From the NCBI GenBank assembly GCA_021325275.1, contig JAJPHL010000042.1:62001-126000 (forward strand): DNA of 64,000 nucleotides, read 5' to 3'. The DNA comes from Terriglobia bacterium (lineage in GTDB: Bacteria; Acidobacteriota; Terriglobia; JAJPHL01). The notes beneath the pieces are model-generated. The model had not been told where the DNA came from, did no database searches, and saw only the letters and a program-made list of their open reading frames with translations. Made by a program: the position numbers and the translations under genes. Positions within the stretch are counted from its first letter, which is position 1; every line of letters starts with the position of its first letter. Of the stretch, positions 44,338-52,047 are shown piece after piece.

Positions 44338-45456
44338 ATGCGAAAGTTCTGTTGGTCGGTCATATTTGGGATGGCCATGGTGGCGGTGTTCTGCTGTCAA
44401 CAGCCGGCTTGGGCTCAAGGCTGTATCGTGGCTCGCTCGAACGGCGAGGTGGGTGGTCCACAGAGTGAGGGTGGTTATCTGGCTCCCGGCGAAATCAATT
44501 TCGCGATCGACTATCGTCACCAATTTTCCTTCCGTCATTTCATTGGCCCGACCGAGCAGACCCAGCGGATCGCCGATGGCACTCAGGTCATGAACAAGAT
44601 CAACTTGGAAAACGTGGTCGTCACCTACCAGATGACCCCGCGTTTCGCCGTGACCACCAGCCTACCGGTGCTCAGTGCCAGCCGGCGCGCCAACAATTCC
44701 CCATACACGAATACGACCGCCGGAATTGGGGACACCTCCTTCCTGGTTTCCGGGTGGCTTTGGAATCCGCAGGAGAACACGCGAGGCAACGTTCAGTTTG
44801 GTTTCGGCATCAGTCTGCCCACCGGACGGGACAACGAATCCAATCTGGTCAACAACGGAAAAGGCATTGTGAATTCCCTCGCCGATTACTCCATTCAGCC
44901 GGGATCGGGCGGGTACGGAATTATCTTTCAATGGGCAGCCTACAAGAACGTTTGGAAGCGACAGCTTTATTTCAACGGCAGCTATCTAGCGACTCCACAG
45001 AATGTCAACAACGTGCTGCGAAGCAGCAACACGAATCCGGCCACTCTGACGCAGTACGTTTCCATCTCCGACCAGTATCTTCTGGAAGGTGGCATCGCTC
45101 AGCCGATCAGTAAAGTACGGGGACTCAGCGTAACGCTCGGGCCGCGCATGGAGGGCGTTCCCGCGCACGATTTGATTGGCGACAGTTTGGGATTCCGCCG
45201 CCCGGGCTTTGCAATTTCGGTGGAGCCGGGCATCCAGTACGCGCGCAAGGGATCGCTTTTCACTTTTCAGTTTGGAAGAGCAGTCTATCGCGATCGCACT
45301 CGCAGCGTGCCTGACATCATCACCGGCGGCCACGGCGACGCGGCGTTCGCCGATTGGGTCTGGCTCGGAAGCTACTCTTACCGCATTCCGACGCGCCACC
45401 GCGGGTCTCACCAACACATGGATCATGATCCGCAGCCGCCCGCGGCGATTCACTAG
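44338..45456 (+). CDS. Outer-membrane beta-structured protein, transporter/MetA-like (unknown substrate)
   Basis: A 372-residue protein from ATG 44338, preceded by GGGAGGGG six bases upstream; the frame extends 45 bp further. The signal peptide ends AWAQ near residue 26. The mature part is beta-rich with a periodic pattern of barrel strands (NVVVTYQMTPRFAVTTSLPV, NVQFGFGISLPTGRDN, RQLYFNGSYLATP, LFTFQFGRAVYR), resembling the 'transporter / phenol-degradation MetA-like' outer-membrane family. The tail GSHQHMDHDPQPP is His-rich and could bind metal. The next gene, for the AhpD-like selenoprotein, starts four bases after its stop, so the two are translationally coupled. Confidence 0.75.
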   Translation: MRKFCWSVIFGMAMVAVFCCQQPAWAQGCIVARSNGEVGGPQSEGGYLAPGEINFAIDYRHQFSFRHFIGPTEQTQRIADGTQVMNKINLENVVVTYQMTPRFAVTTSLPVLSASRRANNSPYTNTTAGIGDTSFLVSGWLWNPQENTRGNVQFGFGISLPTGRDNESNLVNNGKGIVNSLADYSIQPGSGGYGIIFQWAAYKNVWKRQLYFNGSYLATPQNVNNVLRSSNTNPATLTQYVSISDQYLLEGGIAQPISKVRGLSVTLGPRMEGVPAHDLIGDSLGFRRPGFAISVEPGIQYARKGSLFTFQFGRAVYRDRTRSVPDIITGGHGDAAFADWVWLGSYSYRIPTRHRGSHQHMDHDPQPPAAIH

Positions 45457-45460
45457 TCTC

Positions 45461-46057
45461 ATGGATCCCATGTTCCTGCCCGATGTGGAAGGGAATCCGC
45501 AACCCGGCGCCTACCGTAATCTGGTGCACGCGATGCAGCAGGCCGGGCAGGAGTATCCGCAGATCTGGCACCTCTTTGCCTTTCTGCCGCAAGCCACGGA
45601 ACACTTGGCGCGCTTTACGCAGGAGATCCTGCGGGGGCCGGCGCCGATCAGTCCCGGTCTAAGAGAGTTGATCGCCGCCTACACTTCTTTCCAGAATCAC
45701 TGCCCATTTTGAGTGAAGTCGCACGCCGCGGTCGCGGCGGAATTGCTGGGCGACGAGGATCTCGTACAAGGTGTCCTGCGCGATCTGGAGAGCTCGCGCC
45801 TCGACGAGAAGGAGAAGGCGCTGTTTCGATTCGTCGGCAAGGTCAATCGCCAATCGCCGAACATCACCGCCGCCGACATGCAGCCTTTATATGCGCTCGG
45901 CTGGACGGATGAGGTGATCTACTACGCCATCACCGTCTGCGCACTCTTCAATTTCTACAATCGCTGGATCGATGCCACCGGGGTCCATGCGCTCTCGGAC
46001 GAAGCGCACCGTGAGGGAGGGAAGCGGTCGGCATTGTACGGCTACGTCCGGAAATGA
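45461..46057 (+). CDS. AhpD-like peroxidase-related selenoprotein (Cys-x-x-Sec), TGA read as selenocysteine
   Basis: One continuous 198-residue frame if TGA 45710-45712 is read through. The first half ends NHCPF, the TGA follows, and VKSHAAVAAEL continues in the same frame. AhpD/carboxymuconolactone-decarboxylase proteins have Glu, CxxC and His with fixed spacing; here E69, C81, U84, H88 give gaps of 12, 3 and 4, the same as E118, C130, C133, H137 of mycobacterial AhpD. The TGA therefore replaces the second active-site Cys. A six-pair GC hairpin with loop GGUC begins 11 bases after the TGA. The C-terminal half (LYALGWTDEVIYYAITVCALFN in part) is typical of peroxidase-related AhpD proteins. 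Predicted role: thiol/selenol peroxidase or disulfide reductase. It is coupled to the upstream outer-membrane gene. Confidence 0.85.
45724..45739 (+). promoter_or_regulatory. Bacterial SECIS hairpin of the AhpD-like selenoprotein gene
   Basis: CGCCGC-GGTC-GCGGCG: six Watson-Crick pairs closing a GGUC loop, with 17 bases between the TGA and the loop. Escherichia coli fdhF has 18 bases and the same GGUC in its apical loop, contacted by SelB. The hairpin lies in coding sequence and is compatible with the AhpD reading. Confidence 0.8.
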
Positions 46058-46065
46058 AGCTACGG

Positions 46066-47274
46066 CTAGTGCCGGAACACGGTGGTCTGCGGATGGTAGA
46101 GTTGCCAGTCGAACCAAAAATCGCTGATCGTAGCGACCGGCTTCAGGCAACGTCCAGTGGCCGGTCCGGAAATTGCGCATCCCTGGAAGTTCCACTCGCT
46201 GACGGTCGCGCTGTCCATAAACAGTCCGGAAGAGTCTTCGATTTTGTTGTAAAACTGCGTGGGAGCGCCATCGATTTCACTGAGGAATGCGCGAATCGAC
46301 TTGCCGTCCGGTCCCACGACTAAGAAGATATCTTTTCCGCCAAGGTGATCTTGGATCAGTTTCAGTTCCAGCATTCGCTTCACGGGATAGGCCCGGCTTG
46401 CTCCCGCAACTTCCACTCCGATCATAAGTGTTCGCGGAACCAATCCGGTCGCTTTGGTATTGACTACGGTGGGAGAATCGTTGATCCGTTTCTCCCAATC
46501 CTTCGGTTCATACCATTTGCGGTAGGCTGCCGCCGGCTGCAGCACTGTTCCGTGAGGATTTTCTTTTCGCCACAGGCCGAACGACAATTCCTCGGTGCTG
46601 ACGAGTCTCAACTGGTTTCCTTTCAGAGGGCCGGAAACGGCCCGCCCGCTGATCTGTTGCCAGAAAGATCCTGTCTCGTCGTCGCGCATCAAAAAATTTT
46701 GGTTGTTGATCCCTGCCAGATGAAACGTCAGCACTCGTCCGCCGACTTCCCGCGTCCACACCAGACCGGTGTGACAGAGCGTTCAATATGTAGCCACAAT
46801 CGCTACGCCGCCGACGCGGTCGTTCACGATGTGGTGATAGCCCATGGTGCGGATCGGAAAGGCCCGCTGCTCACCGGCGATCGACACCGTCAACACCATG
46901 TCATCAGCATCCACCGGCGCCTTGTCGGCTGCCACGAATCCGGCGTTTGGCATTGGATGGAACATCAACTCATAGACGTTCACCTGGCTCAGGGTCGCAA
47001 ACGCAACGGTCAACACCACGAGGACAATTGCTCCAGCACGACCCGCCCGGCCCGCTGCGTTGCGCCAAAGCGAAACCACCGCGACCAAGCTGATCGCCGC
47101 GCAAAGGATCGCCAGCGCCGGTCCCCATCTCCGTACCATCAACGCCCACGCCAGCTCGGTCGCTCCCTGCGCGCGAAATGGCCGAATCACATACATGGGG
47201 AAGGCCAAGCAGAGAAACGCCACTAGACACAACCCTGCGACAGCGAGCCATAATGCAGGTTTTGGCAGTTTCAT
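46066..47274 (-). CDS. DUF3179 membrane protein with Sec-x-x-Cys motif, TGA read as selenocysteine
   Basis: A 402-residue frame from ATG 47274 if the TGA at 46785-46783 is decoded. Three N-terminal transmembrane helices (about 8-30, 48-68, 75-95) precede a DUF3179 domain: FPIRTMGYHHIVNDRVGG and VAIVATY, then the TGA, then TLCHTGLVW, VLTFHLAGINNQN and MRDDETGSFWQQISG. Ordinary DUF3179 proteins read 'VTYCPLC' here, so the TGA replaces the first Cys (U164) and C167 is the partner. A six-pair hairpin with loop GGUCU follows 15 bases after the TGA. DUF3179 has no established function; a redox or metal-binding site at this pair is inferred. Without readthrough the gene appears as two pieces. Confidence 0.82.
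46757..46773 (-). promoter_or_regulatory. Bacterial SECIS hairpin of the DUF3179 selenoprotein gene
   Basis: On the minus strand CACACC-GGTCT-GGTGTG forms six pairs with a GGUCU loop, 15 bases after the TGA. The loop is the same as in the neighbouring AhpD-like gene and as in fdhF, although stem sequences are unrelated, which argues for selection on the loop. Confidence 0.78.
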
Positions 47275-47390
47275 GCGATGGTTCCCATGCCTTTCTTCAT
47301 ACGAATATGCCAGTATACGATGAGCGTTGGCGTTCGTTCGGGGCAATCATCGAAAGAACCAGGGAAAGGGAAATCGACTTTCAATCGACT

Positions 47391-49277
47391 ATGAATGTTC
47401 GCATCGGTGTATCGACTTTGGCGGTTCTGCTGCTCGCGTTGATGTTCGTGTTGGCGGGAGGCGCCGCGTTGCGCGAGTCCGTTACCTTCGACGAGGTCGC
47501 GCATATTGGCGCCGGTGTCAGCTACTGGCAGAAATTCGATCTGCGCTTCAATGCGGAGCATCCGCCGCTGGCCAAGATGCTGGCGGCATTGCCGCTGGTG
47601 TTGCGCGGCGTTCACGCCGACTACTCGCACATCACCTGGACGATCAGCGTGGACTTTTTTCCCGCCTTCCTGGGAGAGTGGGTTTTCGGCGAATATCTTC
47701 TTACGCGTTGGAACGATCCGCAAAACACGCTGGTCTGGGCCCGGTTCCCGATGCTGCTTCTCACTCTCGCGCTGGGCTGGCTTGTGTTCGTGTGCGCGCG
47801 GCGACTGGGCGGCGACTGGGGTGGATTGCTCTGCGTTGCGGTCTATGCCAGCACACCGGCCTTTCTTGTTTTTGGTCCTCTTGTATTGACGGATGTTCCG
47901 ATTACCTTCTTCACGCTGCTGACGCTGTGGGCCATGGCGGCATTGTGGGAAAATCCCGACCGGCGAAACGTTCGGCGGATGGGTCTCGCTCTGGGCAGCG
48001 CGATTCTCACCAAGTTTACGGCGCCCATTGTCTTCTTCGCCTTCATTGCGGTATCGCTCAGTACACGCTGGTGGCCCTCGGCCGGACAACCCGCCTCGAA
48101 AGTCGACGCCAAGCAGTGGCGCAAGCTCCGTTGGCGCGCCATGAGGATTGCCACTTGCTGGGCCGCGTTGTGGGTGTATGTGGTCTATTTCATTTTCTCG
48201 TGGAACCAGCCGATGACCATACCGGGCCTTGCGGGCCACGGCTTATTGGCCGCTGGTGTCGGACGCTTGCTGATGCCGATATGGATCGTGTTGCGCGGCT
48301 TGTTCTTGGTGGTGATCAGCGGCAACCGGCCAACATTCATTCTCGGCCACGCCTATCCGCACGGCATCTGGTTTTTCTTTCCGGTGTTGTTACTGCTGAA
48401 ATCTCCGCCCGGATTCCTGGGCCTGCTCCTCGGGGCGCTGATATTAGCGTGGATCGGCAAGCGGCTCGGTTGTCTTCCAGTGGTGGAAGGAACCTCGGCC
48501 ACATTGTGGCGCGTGCTGTGGGTTTCGCTTTCGACATTTGCCGCCATTTGCATCTTGAGCCACTTCAACGTCAGCGTCCGGCATTTCACGATTCCCCTGG
48601 TCTTGATGATTCTGCTGCTGGCGCCGGTCCCGCGCTTGTTGGCGCGGATCCGCGAGGCGTCGCCCAAACTTGCGTGGTCTTCCAGTGCGCTCGTGGTGTT
48701 GTTGGCCGTCGGTTGCGTCTCGAGCGCCGTGCGGGCGTATCCAAATTACTTCGCCTACATCGACCCCATCGCGTCTGGGCATCCGGCGTATTGGTACTTT
48801 ACCGACTCGAATCTCGATTGGAACCAGGCGCTGCCGGAGGTCAACGAATTTGTACGGCAGCACAACCTGCCAGACGTTCCCATGGACACCTATGCGATGT
48901 TCGACAGCAACGCGTGGGTGCCAAATTCACGGCTCTGGGATTGTCAGGCGCCTTCGGACGCGGACGCCGGCAAATGGGTGGTGGTATCCGCCAACATGAT
49001 CCTGGATAGTCACAACTGCGCTTGGCTCACGCAGTACCCGCAGGAAGCGATTGCTGGAGGAAGCATGTACGCGGTGCACCTTCCGGCGACGATCCCGCCC
49101 GCGGGATCCCCGGGTGGGCCGCCGCCCGTTGCCGAGCGCCGAATTTTTCTGGGAATGCCGTTCGAAATGCGCGAATTCTTTCAGCGACTGGCGCGCCGTC
49201 CCGAAGATATTCCTAAGGCCATGGCGGAGATGCAAGATTTTTTCCAAAAACAGATCCAAGAACAAAAGAAAAAGTAA
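47391..49277 (+). CDS. Polytopic GT39/PMT-like membrane glycosyltransferase
   Basis: A 628-residue integral membrane enzyme from ATG 47391 (the open frame extends upstream without homology). TM1 (VSTLAVLLLALMFVLAGGAA) is followed by the first-loop signature SVTFDEVAHIGAGVSYW and AEHPPLAKMLAALPL: the acidic residue after TFDE and HPPL are typical of GT39/ArnT-like GT-C enzymes using polyprenyl-phosphate sugars. About ten further hydrophobic helices follow, then a soluble C-terminal domain from about 460 (YWYFTDSNLDWNQALPE) and a Lys/Gln tail. Likely role is transfer of a lipid-linked sugar to protein or envelope glycan. It is divergent from the DUF3179 selenoprotein gene with a 116-bp gap. Confidence 0.82.
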   Translation: MNVRIGVSTLAVLLLALMFVLAGGAALRESVTFDEVAHIGAGVSYWQKFDLRFNAEHPPLAKMLAALPLVLRGVHADYSHITWTISVDFFPAFLGEWVFGEYLLTRWNDPQNTLVWARFPMLLLTLALGWLVFVCARRLGGDWGGLLCVAVYASTPAFLVFGPLVLTDVPITFFTLLTLWAMAALWENPDRRNVRRMGLALGSAILTKFTAPIVFFAFIAVSLSTRWWPSAGQPASKVDAKQWRKLRWRAMRIATCWAALWVYVVYFIFSWNQPMTIPGLAGHGLLAAGVGRLLMPIWIVLRGLFLVVISGNRPTFILGHAYPHGIWFFFPVLLLLKSPPGFLGLLLGALILAWIGKRLGCLPVVEGTSATLWRVLWVSLSTFAAICILSHFNVSVRHFTIPLVLMILLLAPVPRLLARIREASPKLAWSSSALVVLLAVGCVSSAVRAYPNYFAYIDPIASGHPAYWYFTDSNLDWNQALPEVNEFVRQHNLPDVPMDTYAMFDSNAWVPNSRLWDCQAPSDADAGKWVVVSANMILDSHNCAWLTQYPQEAIAGGSMYAVHLPATIPPAGSPGGPPPVAERRIFLGMPFEMREFFQRLARRPEDIPKAMAEMQDFFQKQIQEQKKK

Positions 49278-49371
49278 CTAATCGATTTCCGCTATTGACG
49301 GCAGGGTTGTCCGACGAGTACGCTCAGCCATCAAGATTCGCGTCACAACAAAATCAGGAAGGGGAATTCGC

Positions 49372-49740
49372 ATGAAAACGACGGTGCTTTGTGTTGCGTT
49401 GATCCTGTGTGCTGGTTTGGCCCTGGCAATGGCCGATGCCAAAGGCACTCCCCTCACGGTTAAGGGATGGGTGCTGGATTCCGCGTGCGCGTATACCAAG
49501 GGATTGGAAAAGCCGATCAGCCGAGACTGCGCCTTGGCTTGCGCCAAGAAGGGATCGCCGCTGGTGATTCTCCGCGACGATGGAACGATTTTCCTGCCGA
49601 TCGGCGCCGATACGCCGGCCACCGGCCAGAATGAAAAGTTGCTGCCTTTTGCCGGAAAGCGCGTTGCCGCGAGCGGCCGCTCCTTCACACGCTCGGGCTC
49701 GCAAGCCTTGGTCATCGACAAAGTGGAGGCAGAGAAATAG
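49372..49740 (+). CDS. Small secreted protein with a Cys-containing conserved core, function unknown
   Basis: A 122-residue protein with a clear signal peptide (residues 1-20) and SD GGAAGGGGAA upstream of ATG. The core reads GWVLDSACAYTKGLEKPIS, RDCALACAKKGSPLVIL, DDGTIFLPIG, with three cysteines (Cys residues in SAC, DC and LAC) that could hold a metal or disulfides. I have seen this pattern in exported proteins of Acidobacteriota and Planctomycetes annotated hypothetical, but no function is known to me. It stands alone between the GT39 and TIGR03436 genes. Confidence 0.78.
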   Translation: MKTTVLCVALILCAGLALAMADAKGTPLTVKGWVLDSACAYTKGLEKPISRDCALACAKKGSPLVILRDDGTIFLPIGADTPATGQNEKLLPFAGKRVAASGRSFTRSGSQALVIDKVEAEK

Positions 49741-49823
49741 TCCTAGGGCAGCACCTCGAGCAATCGTGGCGTCGAACGATCGTGAGTTGTCTCGGGTTGT
49801 TCGAAGTGCTATCATGCCTGCAA

Positions 49824-51992
49824 ATGCGAACACCATTCACCGTCGTTTTACTGGCATCAACGTTCCTGTGTTCCGCTCAACAAACTCCACCGCCCGCGGA
49901 GCAATCGCAAAACACGATCCGCAGTTCTTCGCAAGAAGTGCTGCTTGACGTCGTGGTCCGCGATAAAAAAGGCAAGCTGGTCAAAGACATTACGGCCAAG
50001 GATTTCACCGTCACCGACGACGGCGAGCGGCAGAACATCCGCAGCTTCCGCTTGGCTGGCGGCTCGGAAATGACGGGTGACAGTGTCGTCGCCGGCGGAC
50101 GCGCCCCGGGTGGAGCGCCTGGCAACGCCAACGCCACGGCCGGGCTCGACCCGCTGCGCCAAGTTCGCATTGTCACGCTGGTCTTCGGGGGACTGAGTAC
50201 CGACGGCAGGAATAACGCGCGCCTCGCGATCAACGACTTGCTCAAGAATGAGACCGGCCCCAATCTCTTCTTTTCGGTCTTCTCGATTGACAATCAGCTC
50301 AGCATCCTGCAGCAGTACACCACAAACAAGGAGCTCGTTCGAAAGGCTGTTGCCAGAGTCACATCGGTGACCGACACGCTTTTTAAGGCCGAATCGGATC
50401 GCATCGAGGAGGAAGTGAAGACGTTGGCAACCCAAGATGCGGCCAATGCGGCGGTTGCGACTCCCACCTCGGGGCCGCCCGATGGCGGCGCGCTGGCCTC
50501 GGTGGCGCTGGCCCAACTGACCTTGAACATGATGCAATTCTCGCAGACCATGGACCGCACTCTGGGAGGCCGAACCACGCTGTACGCCTTGGAAGCGCTG
50601 ATCAAACAACAATATCGCCTGCCAGGACGCAAGACCGTCATCTACCTCTGCGAAGGGATGTATATTCCTCCGGAATACGACGAGGAGTTCCACGCGTTGA
50701 TCGGCAGTGCCAACCGCGCCAACGTCAGTGTCTATGGCGTGGACGTACGCAGCTTGGCTTCCTGGTCGCTGAACGGCAGCGGGGGATCTCTTTTGTCGCA
50801 GTCGACAGCCGACAGCCGCAGCGGGCAGACGCAGCGCAGTGGCCCGGTGACCTACGGTCAGGCTACGGCCATGGAGCGCAGCGCCGAAGCCATCCAAGCC
50901 AACACGCAAAACACGCTGGACGTATTCAGTCAGGAAACCGGCGGCTTCATGATCGCCAACACCAACGATTTGAGCACGCGCTTGCATCGTGTCACCGAGG
51001 AGATTGACACTCACTACGAACTTTCTTACTCGCCGACCATTCGCAATATGGATGGTCGTTTTAGGAAGATCTCGGTCACCATCAATCGACCTGACGTCAA
51101 GGTTCAGACGCGCAGTGGATATTACGCCCTGCCGTTTTCGCCGGGCGAGTCGCTAGTGTCCTATGAGATGCCCATGTTGAATGCGCTGGAAACTGATGCT
51201 CTGCCGCACGACATCGCGTTCCGCTCCTCCGGCATGCATTTCAAGTCTCTTACCGGCGAAGCGCTCGGTGTCGTGGTGCTGGATGTTCCTCTGGAAGGGA
51301 TCCAGTTCACCAGGGACGAGCAAAAGAAGACCTACCAGACGCACTTCTCGGTGCTTGCTCTGCTGAAGGATTCTCAGGGCACCGTGGTCCGAAAATTCAG
51401 TCAGGACGTTCCCCGCCAAGGTCCGCTCGATAAGGTGGACGCCTTCAAGATGGGCCATTTTATCTACTCCCAGCACGCTCCTGTGGCGCCGGGCCAATAC
51501 ACTCTGGAGACCGCGGTCGTCGACCGGAACACCGGAAAGATCAGCGCCAGCAAGTCCACGGTTGTGGTTCCGCCAGTTTCGGAGAGCCTTGGCATCAGCA
51601 GCATCGTGCGCGTCCGAAACTTCGCCCCGAAGGCGCCGAACGAGACGCCCTCTCTCACCGACGATCCATTCGTGGTGTCCACGGGGAAAATCTCACCGGG
51701 TCTCGATGAATCGGTGAAAAGTGGTCCCGGCCAAACCGTATCGTTCTTCTTCTCCGTCTACGTGCCGGCTGGAACCAAGACGGCCCCGGAGTTGGGCATG
51801 GAATTCTACAAGAGCGGCCAGTTACTGGGCCGCGGCGCGCCGCCACTCACGCCGCCGGACAACAATGGCGTGATTCCCTACATCGCGACGATTCCCCTCG
51901 ACTCCTTCACGGCCGGAGAGTACGAGGTGCGATTCACCGTCAGTCAAAACGGCAAGACTGCGACTGAACGAACGAAATTCAAGGCTGAATAG
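49824..51992 (+). CDS. TIGR03436 VWFA-related Acidobacterial domain protein (copy 1)
   Basis: A 722-residue secreted protein from ATG 49824, where MRTPFTVVLLASTFLCSAQQ is a signal peptide. The family opening SSSQEVLLDVVVRDKKGKLV and DFTVTDDGERQNIRSF is at about 35-75. A von Willebrand A-like region lies at about 110-340 (RIVTLVFGGLS, GRKTVIYLCEGMYIP, NRANVSVYGVDVRSLA). The classic MIDAS DxSxS is not visible, so metal-dependent adhesion is doubtful. After THYELSYSPT and the RSGYYALP strand, the C-terminal 300 residues are beta-sandwich-like. Function is unknown; the family is large in this phylum. A paralog follows 55 bp downstream. Confidence 0.9.
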   Translation: MRTPFTVVLLASTFLCSAQQTPPPAEQSQNTIRSSSQEVLLDVVVRDKKGKLVKDITAKDFTVTDDGERQNIRSFRLAGGSEMTGDSVVAGGRAPGGAPGNANATAGLDPLRQVRIVTLVFGGLSTDGRNNARLAINDLLKNETGPNLFFSVFSIDNQLSILQQYTTNKELVRKAVARVTSVTDTLFKAESDRIEEEVKTLATQDAANAAVATPTSGPPDGGALASVALAQLTLNMMQFSQTMDRTLGGRTTLYALEALIKQQYRLPGRKTVIYLCEGMYIPPEYDEEFHALIGSANRANVSVYGVDVRSLASWSLNGSGGSLLSQSTADSRSGQTQRSGPVTYGQATAMERSAEAIQANTQNTLDVFSQETGGFMIANTNDLSTRLHRVTEEIDTHYELSYSPTIRNMDGRFRKISVTINRPDVKVQTRSGYYALPFSPGESLVSYEMPMLNALETDALPHDIAFRSSGMHFKSLTGEALGVVVLDVPLEGIQFTRDEQKKTYQTHFSVLALLKDSQGTVVRKFSQDVPRQGPLDKVDAFKMGHFIYSQHAPVAPGQYTLETAVVDRNTGKISASKSTVVVPPVSESLGISSIVRVRNFAPKAPNETPSLTDDPFVVSTGKISPGLDESVKSGPGQTVSFFFSVYVPAGTKTAPELGMEFYKSGQLLGRGAPPLTPPDNNGVIPYIATIPLDSFTAGEYEVRFTVSQNGKTATERTKFKAE

Positions 51993-52047
51993 GCGCTTTC
52001 GATCTCGACATTCTAGCTCGCCATTCAGTCCGGCATGCGGATTCGAC

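Noticed and set aside
45710-45712. TGA as a plain nonsense mutation or sequencing error making an AhpD pseudogene
   Set aside because: The stop is exactly at the catalytic Cys position, the frame and homology continue, and a GGUC hairpin follows at the right distance; the neighbouring DUF3179 gene shows the same combination.
46783-46785. The two DUF3179 pieces as separate genes
   Set aside because: The downstream piece lacks the start of the domain and its first Met is eight codons past the TGA, within the conserved motif; the upstream piece ends in the middle of a beta strand.
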